A DNA stretch of 64,000 bases from Verrucomicrobiaceae bacterium (GTDB lineage: Bacteria; Verrucomicrobiota; Verrucomicrobiia; Verrucomicrobiales; Verrucomicrobiaceae), in the NCBI GenBank assembly GCA_016713035.1, contig JADJPW010000014.1, forward strand, positions 62,001 through 126,000, written 5' to 3'. Every line of letters begins with the position of its first letter. Position 1 is the stretch's first letter. A model generated the notes under the pieces. It saw only the letters and a list, made by a program, of their open reading frames with translations, searched no databases and was not told the origin of the DNA. A program made the position numbers and the translations under genes. This document shows, one piece after another, positions 58,601 to 64,000 of this stretch.

Positions 58601-61600
58601 GGCTTGCCACACTGCTATTGATATCTGTGCCACGACCATCAAGTGTGACATTGGCAGCAGCAGGGATGACGAAGGCATTATTGATCTGCGCCGCACTGTT
58701 GTAATTGTTTGCGGCAGTGGCATTGGCACTGGTCCAGTAGAGTGCAGATGAGGGAATAGCCTGAAGATTTTCCGCTGGCGCTGTGACTCCGTTCAAACCG
58801 ACTGGCAGACCATTCCCAGCCGTATCTGGGCCGCCATACAGAAGCTGATTGCCACCACCACCGACCAAGTTGTTGGTCTTGAAGGTGATGCTGTGATATC
58901 CGGGTGTCAGGGTGATAGAGCCAGTTCCATCTCCGCGTAGCGCGGCCCCCGTATCTGCGGACGGACTGGCTGTTGTATCCACATTAAAGCCAGCGACAGG
59001 AACGCCGTCGATAACGAGCTGCGCCTGATCACCTGCAGCGATCTGGAAGGTGTAATTGCCGCCATTGGTGATGTTGATAAGACCAGAGTACACTATTTGA
59101 GTGCCGGCTGTGGCGGTGACTACGGCAGGTCGATTGTTCAAGGACAAATCGCCAGGAATAACGCCTGTCGAAACCGCTCCAGGAGCCATGCCAGAGCCAA
59201 ACATCGAGTTCAGATTGCTAGCCCCACCAGAGAAATACTCCGCCGTAAGACCTCCCGCCACATACCCGGAGGGCGGGCTGCCCTGCTGAGGCATACCGCC
59301 GATGGGCAGGATGGCGAAGTTCGCTCCATTGTTGAGCGTGACTGTACCAGTCCCAAACGGCGTCGTGATGGTGTTCACCACAGGCGCAGCTCCCCAGGTG
59401 TTACCATTGATCTCAGTGCCCCCTGTAAAGAAATTATTTCCACCGACAATCAAGGTCCCAGATCCAGTATTGGCATACTTCAGCGCGTCAGTGAATCCTC
59501 CTCCAATCGTCAGCGTGGAATTAGCAGCAGGATTGAAATTAATAGTGCCCGTACCCGAGTAACTACCGCCGGTGAACAGCAGATTATAAAGGTTACTGCT
59601 AGTTACATTGAGCGTCTGGCCTGCACTCATAGTGAGAGTGCCCATCTGGATCGTATTGGCCGTGTTGGCACTGACGCGGTCCACATTGATGATCGCGGAA
59701 GACTGAGCGGGAGCGACTGTGACGTTGTTGCCAAAAATAATGGTCCCCTCGGAGGAGGCGCCATTGCTACGCAGGTCCAGCATGCCGCCATTCAGAGTGA
59801 TACCAGTCGTCCCCAGCGGGGTGACTGCAGCAGCCCCAGCAGCGCCCTGAAGTCGAAGGATGCCATTATTCACCGTCATGCTGCCACTCATCGTGTTGTT
59901 ATTGAGTGAGCCACTTGGTAGATAGGAGGTAGAGAAAACGAGGGTGCCCTGACCATCCTTCGTGATCGCATGCGCTCCACCAATCTGGCCCCCAAAGGTG
60001 GCTGTCTGCGCCGGATAATTGACAGTAATCGTCGAAGCGGCTGCCAGCGACGTCGCACCGTTCAGCGTGATATTATTGAGGCCATCAAAGCGCAGATCTC
60101 CATTGGACACGACTGTATTGCCCAGAATAACCGCTGTGGTGGACACTAGCACACTGTCGTCAGCGAGGGTGAGTGTGCCAGTCCCCAATGGACCACTAGT
60201 GATCTCAGCACCTGGAGCGTTACCGATACTGCTGGCAGAGAGAACCAAGCCACCAGCGGCGACATTCACACCACCGCTGAATAAGCTCTGACCACCGAGC
60301 TGGAGCAAGCCAGCCCCCGTCTTATTGATGCCGGAGGATGCGCCACCATCAATGATTGGCGCCGTAATATTTAGCGTAGCCTGCAAAGGGGCTACATTGA
60401 CACCATTCACGAGTGCTGGCTGAATGTTGTAGGTCCGAGTAGCGCCGCCTAGACTGAGCCGCCCCACATTGGCGAAAGTCATTGAGGGAGCAGCTGTGCT
60501 TGTCGCATTGGCAGAAATGACAAAAGTATTGGCATCGACAATCGCGGAGATTGTCGCACCGCCTGGGATGCCTGTTCCAGACACTTGCGCTCCGACGAGT
60601 AGGTTCGCGGTGCTACCGCTCGTCAGCTTTACGACAGGGCTATTAGCCGTCGTGGTTCCATTGAAGGCAATGTTTCCACTGGTCAACGTGGTCACATTTC
60701 CTGGACTACTGGAGGTAGCGTTTACATTGCCATTCACAGTCAAAGTGGCAGCACCGAAGTCGATGGTTGGAGCCGTCAATCCACCTGTGTTATTGATATT
60801 GATCCCTGCGAGGGTCTGCGCAAAATCATTCATATCGAATTGCGCATTGCCGTTGAGAGTCAGTGTTCCAGTATGCTTGATCTGGTTGGCAGAATCCATG
60901 CGCACGGTGGAGCGCAAAGCGGTGCTATTGTAGGGGTCGTAACCACCCGTGATGGTGATGTCTCCCGGCACTGAATAGATGCTGGTACCATTTGCGAGCG
61001 GATTGGCCAGGGTCCAAGTGCCAGAGTTTACAAAGGTGCCTCCACTGTAGGTATTGTTCCCGCTGATGATCCCACCATTGAGAATTCCATTGATCGGTAT
61101 GCCGTTCCCGGTGGTGCGGGAAAGATTACCACTGAGCACTAGGGATACCGCGCCCCCCGCCGAATTGTCCACGACATTGGCTCCCAAAAGCAGCATGCGG
61201 CTGCGTGTATCTGCATCGCCGGAATTTGGCAGGGAGTGGATGTAGAGATCGGCCGGGGAACTGGTTGTCCCGCTGGTCAAATTACCGTTGGTGACAGTCA
61301 AAAGGGAGGGAGTCAGCGTCGTAAAGCCCCAATTCGTCGGTGTTGTGAAAGCTCTATCTAAGGCGGGGTTCGAGCTCACGGTCACTGTCACTGAGCCATC
61401 TTCCGCAGGAGCACTGATCGCTGTGACAGTTCGATCCAGCAAGCTCACTCCGACCTGAAAGCCGGCTGTCACCTCACGAATGACGACTTGATTGCTAGTG
61501 GTAGAGCTACTCAGCACGGTCACGCTGCTGCTATTATCTCCTGTTTGAGAGGCTATCAGACCCCCGCCTGCTAGGGTCAAAGTATTGCCTCCTAAATCTA

Positions 61601-64000
61601 GGGTCGCACCACGACTTGTGTCCAGATTCAGCGTGTTCATCGTCCGATTGCCACTAAGGGTCTGCTTGGCGGTGATGATCGGGTTCGCGTCTGTCACACT
61701 CTGACTCAGAATCATCTGCGTACCATTCGTGATCTGGCTGACAGTAGTTCCAGGCGCGATGCCGATGCCTTCAATTGCCTGCCCCACTTGGAATAGTGCC
61801 GTATTGGGCACCGTGACCAGATTGGTTCCGTCTGTGGCGGTCGCGGTGATCGCAGAGAGTGTCACACGGACATTGGAGGTCGCATCCCCGATATTCACGA
61901 TGTTGCTCGTGTTCGGGAGGTATCCTGCATAGCCTGCGGTATTTAAGGCACCAATACCGGTCCCGGCAGTATAGCTCGCAAATTCACGGTTCATCACTGC
62001 CCAGCCTGTTTGCCCTGCAGCATTGGCCAAAAGGTGATTGGAGAGCGTAGGCGCTGCGGTAATGAAGAGTCGGCTGGTACTGCCGATGGTGCCTCCTATA
62101 TTGCGGAAAAACATCGTGCCATGAGAACCCGCTACTTGCGTCAGGCTGGCAATCGTCAACTCAGCGGAATTGACTCCCACTCCTGCATTGGCACTCCACA
62201 AGGCGCTCTGGCCCTGAGAGATAGTCACCGCACCCAGCGTCTCGGTGGAATTCATACCATGACGCCCCACTAACTGAATACCACCGCCAGTCATATTGAT
62301 TGGCGCTGCATCGTTCACGCGATTAGCCATGTCGATCCCCACATTAAGACTATTGTCCAAACTCAACAACGCAGAGTTGATCTGGATGGCTGAGGTGTTT
62401 AAGAGCGCCCCATCATCATACAGTGTTGTGATACCTCCAAGAATGGCGGTCGGTCCTGTATAGCTCTGTGAGCTCTGCACGGCCCACGAAGAACCGCGAG
62501 CAACTGCGATATTACCGCTGATCTGCCCCCCCCAAGTAGTGCCACTGGTGCCACTGACTAGCGTAGCCTGGGTGGCACCTGTATTAATGATCTGGCCTCC
62601 GGTGCCATTCACACTGGAATAAGCACTAGCATCTGCGCCGGACACAAACTGTACACTGCCATTGAGGTCCAGAGTACCCTCTTTGCTCACATACAGGAAA
62701 TTATTGAAATAGATTGGATTGATCGACCCAGATGGGAGCTTCAAAATCCCCTGATTAATAGCTGTCGTGCCAAGATAGGCCTGTCGGTCCGTAAGAGTCA
62801 GGGTGCCCGCGCCGGATTTGGTCAGCCCTCCGTTCACCCCCGTGATCGTACTGCCTATGGTCGTATCGCCAAGAGTGTGAATGATCAATTCCCTACCAGA
62901 ACCAGTGGTCAACAAACCACCCTGGATACCTGCATTGCCTGCAAGAGCCAAAATACCACCGCTCTCGACGCTCAACGCATACGGATTGCCAATGGTCAAG
63001 CCACCTCCACTACTAAGAGTAAGTGAGTTAATGGAGCGCCCAGCCAAGTTGAGGGATTCCACCACTCCCAGCTTAACATTGGCCGCAGTGGTGAGAGTCG
63101 TAGCATATTCACTCGCTGAGAGCGGGCGCAGCACATTGATCCCACTCGAGCCTGAACCAGTCGAATCTGCTGTCGCAAACGAAATGCCGACTCCACCCAC
63201 GGTATTATCAACCAAGGCCCAAGGAAGAATCGCCTTATTCGCCAATCCAGTCGCGCCTGACTGGCCAATGAAGGTGAATCCAGCCGCCGTAGATGCTCCA
63301 GTGACTACCGCAGTCCCCGCTCCTGCTGCATTTCCCAATCCAGTCCCCCTGAAAAGGGCTGTCGTGGTGCCACCGCGAACGGCGAGCCCCCCTAGTACTA
63401 GTGAAGTAGCCTGAGCGGCATTGGGATTGATCGTGAAAACGGTATTCCCTCGCGATAGCGTCAGATTTCCAATCTGTTCGGTCGTGGCGACTGCAGCGTT
63501 ACCATTTAGATTGAAGCTACCTCCATAGACTTGGAGGGGGCGGCCCCCAAGGCGGTTGTCCACATTGGTGCCTGAATTATCTAGGCTCAAAGTAGCATTA
63601 GGTTGGAGAATGACTAAACCAGTACCACTGAGAGCACCCGCCCCATTGATGCCCAGCGTGCCCTCACGGATACCCAGCACATTCACACTAGTCGTGGAAT
63701 TACCAATACGTGAAGAAACATTTGTACCAGCAGTGACATTTGCAGATGTGAAACCACTAGGAAACGCCAAGCTGATCGTAGTGCCGGAAATGCCATTAAT
63801 GATCGATCCATCTGGGATATTAGGGTTGCCATTGATGACCATTCCCGTAGCCAATCCGGTCATTCCTGTCGGCACGCTCACGATAGCGCTGCCCGCAGTC
63901 GTCGTCAGGCCGATGCTCGGGCTAAATGCATTAGCGGTGGTGATGTTCCATGTGCCACTGCCGACTTTTTGCAAAGTTGCCTGCCCTGGAGTGCCTGATG
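43698..64000 (-). CDS. Giant autotransporter-associated repeat protein, N-terminal side (partial)
   Basis: At least 6,758 residues are open to the right edge, so the start and signal peptide lie outside the window. The sequence is low in charge, rich in Gly, Thr, Ser, Asn, and I saw no cysteine. It carries at least 23 autotransporter-associated beta-strand repeats (for example LTKTGTNTVTITNTNTYTGG), about sixteen VGxxVxGxGIPxGTxI modules, six or so ILGGWAV-type modules and one PA14-like domain. Two internal starts of the YWDG...ANWS kind (near 48470 and 45870) follow closing domains, so it reads as several whole proteins fused. TAG at 43698 ends the frame, although coding text continues. A long beta-helix surface fibre or adhesin is inferred. 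Confidence 0.85.
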   Translation of the reverse strand, partial: SGTPGQATLQKVGSGTWNITTANAFSPSIGLTTTAGSAIVSVPTGMTGLATGMVINGNPNIPDGSIINGISGTTISLAFPSGFTSANVTAGTNVSSRIGNSTTSVNVLGIREGTLGINGAGALSGTGLVILQPNATLSLDNSGTNVDNRLGGRPLQVYGGSFNLNGNAAVATTEQIGNLTLSRGNTVFTINPNAAQATSLVLGGLAVRGGTTTALFRGTGLGNAAGAGTAVVTGASTAAGFTFIGQSGATGLANKAILPWALVDNTVGGVGISFATADSTGSGSSGINVLRPLSASEYATTLTTAANVKLGVVESLNLAGRSINSLTLSSGGGLTIGNPYALSVESGGILALAGNAGIQGGLLTTGSGRELIIHTLGDTTIGSTITGVNGGLTKSGAGTLTLTDRQAYLGTTAINQGILKLPSGSINPIYFNNFLYVSKEGTLDLNGSVQFVSGADASAYSSVNGTGGQIINTGATQATLVSGTSGTTWGGQISGNIAVARGSSWAVQSSQSYTGPTAILGGITTLYDDGALLNTSAIQINSALLSLDNSLNVGIDMANRVNDAAPINMTGGGIQLVGRHGMNSTETLGAVTISQGQSALWSANAGVGVNSAELTIASLTQVAGSHGTMFFRNIGGTIGSTSRLFITAAPTLSNHLLANAAGQTGWAVMNREFASYTAGTGIGALNTAGYAGYLPNTSNIVNIGDATSNVRVTLSAITATATDGTNLVTVPNTALFQVGQAIEGIGIAPGTTVSQITNGTQMILSQSVTDANPIITAKQTLSGNRTMNTLNLDTSRGATLDLGGNTLTLAGGGLIASQTGDNSSSVTVLSSSTTSNQVVIREVTAGFQVGVSLLDRTVTAISAPAEDGSVTVTVSSNPALDRAFTTPTNWGFTTLTPSLLTVTNGNLTSGTTSSPADLYIHSLPNSGDADTRSRMLLLGANVVDNSAGGAVSLVLSGNLSRTTGNGIPINGILNGGIISGNNTYSGGTFVNSGTWTLANPLANGTSIYSVPGDITITGGYDPYNSTALRSTVRMDSANQIKHTGTLTLNGNAQFDMNDFAQTLAGININNTGGLTAPTIDFGAATLTVNGNVNATSSSPGNVTTLTSGNIAFNGTTTANSPVVKLTSGSTANLLVGAQVSGTGIPGGATISAIVDANTFVISANATSTAAPSMTFANVGRLSLGGATRTYNIQPALVNGVNVAPLQATLNITAPIIDGGASSGINKTGAGLLQLGGQSLFSGGVNVAAGGLVLSASSIGNAPGAEITSGPLGTGTLTLADDSVLVSTTAVILGNTVVSNGDLRFDGLNNITLNGATSLAAASTITVNYPAQTATFGGQIGGAHAITKDGQGTLVFSTSYLPSGSLNNNTMSGSMTVNNGILRLQGAAGAAAVTPLGTTGITLNGGMLDLRSNGASSEGTIIFGNNVTVAPAQSSAIINVDRVSANTANTIQMGTLTMSAGQTLNVTSSNLYNLLFTGGSYSGTGTINFNPAANSTLTIGGGFTDALKYANTGSGTLIVGGNNFFTGGTEINGNTWGAAPVVNTITTPFGTGTVTLNNGANFAILPIGGMPQQGSPPSGYVAGGLTAEYFSGGASNLNSMFGSGMAPGAVSTGVIPGDLSLNNRPAVVTATAGTQIVYSGLINITNGGNYTFQIAAGDQAQLVIDGVPVAGFNVDTTASPSADTGAALRGDGTGSITLTPGYHSITFKTNNLVGGGGNQLLYGGPDTAGNGLPVGLNGVTAPAENLQAIPSSALYWTSANATAANNYNSAAQINNAFVIPAAANVTLDGRGTDINSSVASLNLGAGSTLNVSNQLGTGWIGVTGTTTVAGAGVTVNPNGGTLNLIGGINDGGNGLAKTGNGTLILGGSTSFTGNLTATAGFVQLSASNALPTGTTTITRGTLPNIVSVSGDTVSNTNTSNNISSANVKVGMRVTGTGIPANAFVTAVSGSTITLNTNATVSGTAADLSFSQATLNYIGSTGNNSQTVTITGATTSLAPGMYVTGANIQPGTYITAVNANNIVLSQLTVNGGAASNTTLTISTDTYAALDLNGTSGVTGNITLNGVSPILRNSVTPATLYNSSGTAASVAGNINIGTLGAAIGGYGTISLNGTITDSGTGFAKVGPGTLVLGGNNTGFTGALAVQNGILKLANAGGLGAAGSRALSANTTNGSTTVTVESTTGLFVGQPVTGAGIPANATIASITSPTTFTLSSSATASQTGASLTATSGVSISSTATLDMAGISTAAGGKSLYLNGAGITAATGLSGANYLASLTNTSASAVTVGNDIVLRSASSIGGYNGGITLAGVISGSGTALTKTGTNTVTITNTNTYTGGTTVSNGSLTVSGAAGRLGAGGTVTVGAGAVLNLDNGTLFANRLNTRPLTLTGGTLNLIGNDTATTSETISGGSLTFGNGASVINLQPGSGQAAQILLSGSGNTVARAGTGTGLISGPGLGGAIGAANTSTVNFATTAPASIGQTGAAGSANRAIIPWLLLNDTTSGTTTFAAFTAVGAGNAGLVQLGTADMAAANATTANHNWLLNSSVTAAAGTTLSNSLTLDTGAALAINGGSTVFLDSGGILARGDSSIVGTSAGGVLAPANTFNREFIVHVLSGATLDVGSAANPLRIYSVNGTGLTKAGNGTLSLNSPSTYLGNTTVNGGTLRFGAAGQVINNGVFTTFTTAPAVGSLGSSPSGQSLVVNNGGVVDLNGSLQSFANLTSAGTLPGTGGSIINSAAAPATLRIGTSTNGTWAGNISSGTGMLNLIKDGGSTWLVTSANTMTGSVTLQGGQTQLVDSGAFNNASSLTIRRAALVWNDNGIDAATRLGASTPVTLNSGAFVYQARAGTNGAISIGNLALSGGSSIITATPTNGTALININSLASRATGATLTFSGGGGPAGNGAIRFNTAPTLTNGILGGWAVALGVDTLAVGGTNAEFATYDPVAGIRQNSSYITTFANGASLPAGTVLQNTNVKIGPVGGGGTSTIGLGGATVNSLTMGSGSTLLFSLPDDVLTVNSGGILAGLDNNTRTLGNLAVAAGRITAGTGQQELFLHVGGGTLLVNSAIIDNGAPLNVVIDGLSQTANNPTVTVQGLNTYTGTTYVNGAIVNLNTTGANAINGNLIISGGTNGTDSMPIANATVSLLQANQIADSSAVTINGGARLQMNRFNDTIASLTFNNDGGSNGNTAPSVDSLGGILTVTGAITATAPQNSISIPVLNGFLDVTAGQTFDIAANSYIPGQVGLAVNAALIGSGAITKTGAGVLGFGGQSPYSGVLTVNQGGLAFTSNSANLANAAVVLSSGTTLDTRGLTGVIGSLAGSGTVLNYNLNTAGTLRTGYDNTDTTFSGVFQSPFTQGRLNVEKIGTGTWTLGGDSSTAAGNGTSGTLTVNGGDVLLNDSDARINFTTYNLNSTGGLTLDNSAAILSNRLGGATYSDISTNSANRVMNISGGEFSLTGGAGAVTEAITTLNITNGTGYITMTPGTGSTVFNVGTLAAAGSNGGTLVIRGAGLGGAVGSGSVNVVATTPNLIGGNGAAGSTTMSIRPDILGDLSPTGLGMGFVTHVAGTGFRLLTTAEMKTPSVNTYLGNALPLALQGTTTDNVAAADNVRLTQSKNLYLNTTVNSLTLAGGGGYLATGGVAVTASPGGTLYGANGQLLTLTNSSGGLLGLASNVGVGGGVIASGGNAAVLHAVGDLNVRSYLTSTAGIVKSGPGTVVWTRGSLSTSATTINNGRLVLAGGNNSLTLQQTTIAGAVTPDVRVNGGTLDLNGTTQIGGLLLNNNPLPGTGGTITSAAPAIFVNNSAADASNRVFGGSLSGNVSFYKTGSNASGITTFSSALTHTGSTNVLAGGVTLRDNGAILNSSAVNVKFATLTLDNQGLAGSSARIGSSIPLNLSGASFVVNGRQSFDTQQLGPVSLEQGVSAITINELGSAATGGYTLQLANLSRNAAGGGVVNFTTGGGLTLGGPASGTSAQGSQPLIYLSQVNGSSFTAANMVNNIIGGWAVVNGSEFATYRDDRGVSYLSNAGFPGYNGTDLSAAGTQATWNINDGSSRTLTTSKTVNSIRNAPGGGQTITLGTGTNPITLTIASGGLITNANQAIAYTPGVAGSALTSGSPDLYVWVNQNTTTINSKINGSIGLVKSGPGSLNLNAQVNLSATTTSGSSTITVSSTNGLAIGQSVSGTNIPAGSTIASIVSPTQFTISQNATASGGVTATVNLPATGVQWQSNNTAATTTSSPVVALADTTGLTIGMPIAGAGIPPGTTISSIDSATQITLSQNATANATGVTVSFNTGSTFANSNTYTGTTIINQGTVNLNSPSAGLVLIPGDIVINGATSSPGILTENLRGGQIASGVNVTINGNGTFNAFVGPRTLSSLSLNATGGTAAPAINFNTLSQTGVTVPNSGNTYTVASTDGLFVGQYVGGSGNIPVGTKITDINVATKTVTISNALTGSGAATNQTLNYFGGGSINLTAANALNAISDNVATPPVISGGTLQLSNAAPVINVSGIAPVGLIVNSVITSAGGNVTKTGNGSIMIGGSNTFNTGFTLNEGTVILSSPSNGAISGPLGTGALTVNGGTLMGAASSTISSTTVNTSPYMTVSGGTSLLVPGMTVTGTNVQAGSTILEIISPTQIKLSANATGNGTNNMTYAPATLALSNAVALNGDLTFGGTTAANSLRLDGVFTLAAGQRSISVLNPQVTATLAGQVTGPGGLTKAGNGTLILSNPSTVNLNNYSGPTQVLGGLLKMGVANALPATTALTVGPGATLDLAGRALTVGSLTGPTATTGGMITNSSGSATLTVGDTTSTTYAGLITNSTSPLALTKVGSGTLTLPGVNTYTGITTINNGVISIGVMSSSTRAGGIGIAAASATNLVISNGTLRYTGAATSTDKSFTIQGATASSATIDASGTGALTMTAGGLSYGTTNLSRNLILTGSSPSGVVNLFAPVLANNGTAVNSLTKNGTNTWAISGTHSYTGTTSVNEGTLLLRRMNVAGTTATGSLNNTAITVANGATLGVLMGTGTNNSYTAGLVSTATAGSTLNLLAGSTFNLTGDGVTGNFNLQQGSSVTTGMTIASSPGSITRLGFDIGGTTTATDKIVVSRGVNVTSSPVRIAINALTGTTNITPGTYDLITSGTALTGASNFQLANDVIVLSPTVAYNLVLGSTAAKEFLTVSAATINNLYWDGSSSNLWNNTANWSGELAGTTTPGAIPDAVDNVYFTITGGGANLSTDLGQNIRVGSLNFNSASTSAVTIGGTSSLTINGSLNSDAGSAAHVINAPVTLGSSQRWTINSSLLTVNGVISDNSNLFGLTKAGTGELVLTGANTFSGNTVVEAGVLSVSNIQNGGVASGVGMSSASASSILLSGGTLRYTGTGTTTDRLFSVAIAGGTLDASGSGALVFNNTGVIGQPDVPERAGDRIEGSADINNLTSTADLVVGMSVSGEGIPPGTTITAINSATSITLSAPAALASSEAVAFGTPRTLTLAGTNMGDNTLSPALTGALDLVKTGPGNWILAGENTYVGSTSIEQGSLTVSSINSTSSPLPSSSLGVPANATEAIISLGSGSLTGGLIYTGLGETTDRAFSLTGTTGGGYIKSSGTGGLVITSNLIAAGAGAKTFELGGSNTGYNAFQGIISDNSSVNTTSLLKTGAGTWYIEAANTYTGSTNIQDGTLVASSLNRVSGGTASSSLGAPTTISTGTIGLGSGTTTGTLRYVGPGESTDRVINLAGTTGGGIIDSSGSGALVFESGVTATGAGAKTLTLTGSNTAVNRINGVIGDNSALNPTSLVKAGDGTWLLAGVNTYTGSTTINGGQLQVGIAGVGRTGSGPLTVNAGTLSGSGLVNGTASVTNHVLGAGGTLQPGDNGGTNIGNLSFNGNLAISDGSNLIFQISSATARDTNVLPNLAAGTYDSLGGYRDNLTTLANWNAAPVPLAAHDTISVAGEVFFGQGTFTVVDNGYISSLTARLALPGGTTNVVGDYFDLGDWLAINSGSSFDAGSNYRTGGSGGGGLVLPELPGGLVYDVSQFAEHGIIGVVVTPPAIPVRINSYALAGSGSWSLSTNWRPSTVPGTVAGIANLTSNITSNAIVTLDGNRTNGKIIIGDQSNSNFFTIARGTSGSLIFDNGAYGNALLSKTQSNSTTVAVDVIAAPVQLTSGLNINVNTGTTARMDISGAISSTTPGSLVGVTVMGAGRVNFTGTTANTYLGDTRVINRGFGDATNPQLVLAKSQSNYTDSASFSTTSGSNLVTVTGDRTTEINSGMRISGISAVPTTSYISNVKYNPTLNRTEITLTSNATATTTSTGTYGSFGAIDLKTTSGSNVATVSTSGNFTNLFTTGAPLALNTNLPAGVTITSVTYNPLNNTTTLGLSAAATGSNTASTRYGTFAKTTSGSNIVDVSSTAGFYPGMPLTGNSNIPAGATVVSVTSATRFTMSVAATGTDTAANTIFGSNVANGAIAGNLIIGNMSLGGTGTAIVHQGGSNQIADTALVRFDAGNGFASTGNNGNNAYWKLMGYDETVRGISDFTASGVIENTEGESIAYSSTLTLATSGPQTSFNGFLRNRANNNGTGILNLAVTGTGNQELALGNINYTGSTTISSGARLTLRNTTNFGSSVINNGTLGLRSDGTNVNFNKIVTGTGNVVRDGGSGTITLGIPNQAANVTSGSNVVTVGTTAGLTVGMPVSGTGIAAGATIASILNGTQYTLSANATATIGTTATYNGLLQIGGATMDTASKIVTLASTTGLSVGMAVSGPGIQSGTVITSINSGTH
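45780..45885 (-). other. Internal unit start (third fused repeat protein)
   Basis: SYALAGSGSWSLSTNWRPS is the kind of segment that begins a repeat protein of this type. It directly follows a closing domain (YFDLGDWLAINSGSSFDAGS, then VYDVSQFAEHGIIGVVVTPP) that resembles the end of the whole gene near 34200 but lacks a sorting signal. Confidence 0.6.
48380..48480 (-). other. Internal unit start (second fused repeat protein)
   Basis: LYWDGSSSNLWNNTANWSGE is a classic opening motif of autotransporter-repeat proteins. It follows GTTNITPGTYDLITSGTALT and FLTVSAATINN, a closing-type segment. Confidence 0.65.
58830..59260 (-). other. PA14-like domain within the giant protein
   Basis: About residues 1572-1715 of the visible part read GGLTAEYFSGGASNLNSMFG, then GNYTFQIAAGDQAQLVIDG and GYHSITFKTNN. 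The TAEYF start, the xYTFxxxxDDGxxLxIDG-like strand pair and the GYHxI strand are the PA14 pattern, a beta-barrel often used for sugar binding in adhesins and glycosidases. Confidence 0.7.

Larger units (their letters stand above)
34240..63990 (-). repeat. Interleaved repeat families of the giant protein
   Basis: Family 1 is the autotransporter-associated repeat (pattern LxKxGxGTLxLxGxNTYTGxTxVxxGTL), about thirty copies. Family 2 is a module of about 55 residues (SGSxxVTVxSTxGLxVGMxV, then GTGIPAGTTIxSI and TLSxNATA); clear copies lie near 38290, 38510, 38720, 43950, 44760, 47670, 51240, 51460, 57425, 58190, 60560 and 61760. Family 3 is a module around ILGGWAVxxxxEFATY, seen near 40040, 42910, 51999, 55245, 61996 and, more diverged, 56530 and 63220. 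Copies differ widely in sequence, so the expansion is mostly old. Confidence 0.8.

Noticed and set aside
34463..63414. Dozens of plus-strand open frames opposite the giant gene, some of 150-270 residues
   Set aside because: They follow the codon periodicity of the minus-strand repeat gene in antisense, are full of Val/Pro/Arg bias, match no family and have no start signals.
34081..64000. CRISPR-like or satellite DNA repeat
   Set aside because: Repetition is at the protein level; the nucleotide copies are too diverged to be direct DNA repeats.

Overview
The window looks like chromosomal DNA of a free-living Verrucomicrobium, probably in or near the Verrucomicrobiaceae. The main reasons are a four-gene pseudopilin cassette of the type named Verru_Chthon, giant autotransporter-associated beta-strand repeat proteins ending in a PEP-CTERM sorting signal, and the typical Planctomycetes-Verrucomicrobia set of a DUF1549/DUF1553 protein, a secreted FAD oxidoreductase, a sulfatase and a very large PQQ-type propeller protein. 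Base composition is moderately GC-rich and fairly even. I saw no tRNA, rRNA or CRISPR array.

Left part (1-10.0 kb): housekeeping and accessory genes. These are a 3D-domain lipoprotein, a ThrH-type phosphatase, a YkgJ-type cysteine-cluster protein, a frameshifted unknown gene, an ISL3-family insertion with perfect 8-bp target duplication but a doubly broken transposase, a small lipoprotein, lipoyl synthase (lipA), glycogen branching enzyme (glgB, split by a 2-base loss), a family 6 polysaccharide lyase and an orphan metal ABC permease.

Middle part (10.0-26.4 kb): carbohydrate and phosphodiester use. A UPF0261 protein diverges from a fucose-isomerase-like protein. A CBM9-like protein diverges from a glpT-glpQ operon for uptake of glycerol-3-phosphate and hydrolysis of glycerophosphodiesters. 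Next come the DUF1549/DUF1553 protein and the divergent FAD oxidoreductase, a sulfatase with a one-base frameshift, a 1313-residue propeller protein with an embedded methyltransferase-like segment, and guaB.

Right part (26.4-64 kb), all on the minus strand: the most notable region. One continuous reading path runs from beyond the right edge to 34081 (about 9,970 codons visible, N-terminus missing). It is broken only by one in-frame TAG and one single-base frameshift in a G run, and it ends in a PEP-CTERM signal. It reads as at least three complete repeat proteins joined end to end, built from about thirty autotransporter-associated repeats, about two dozen copies of a second module (VGxxVxGxGIPxGTxI) and a recurring ILGGWAV module. 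Directly downstream lie the cassette genes A, B, C and D. Their N-termini match the four minor pseudopilins of type II secretion in the order K-I-J-H, with a K-like protein enlarged to about 1,665 residues. I infer that this is a dedicated pseudopilus-tip and giant surface protein locus.

At least five genes carry small indels or stops, three of them in short G/C runs. Either the sequence has homopolymer errors or several of these loci are decaying or phase-variable; the sequence alone cannot decide.
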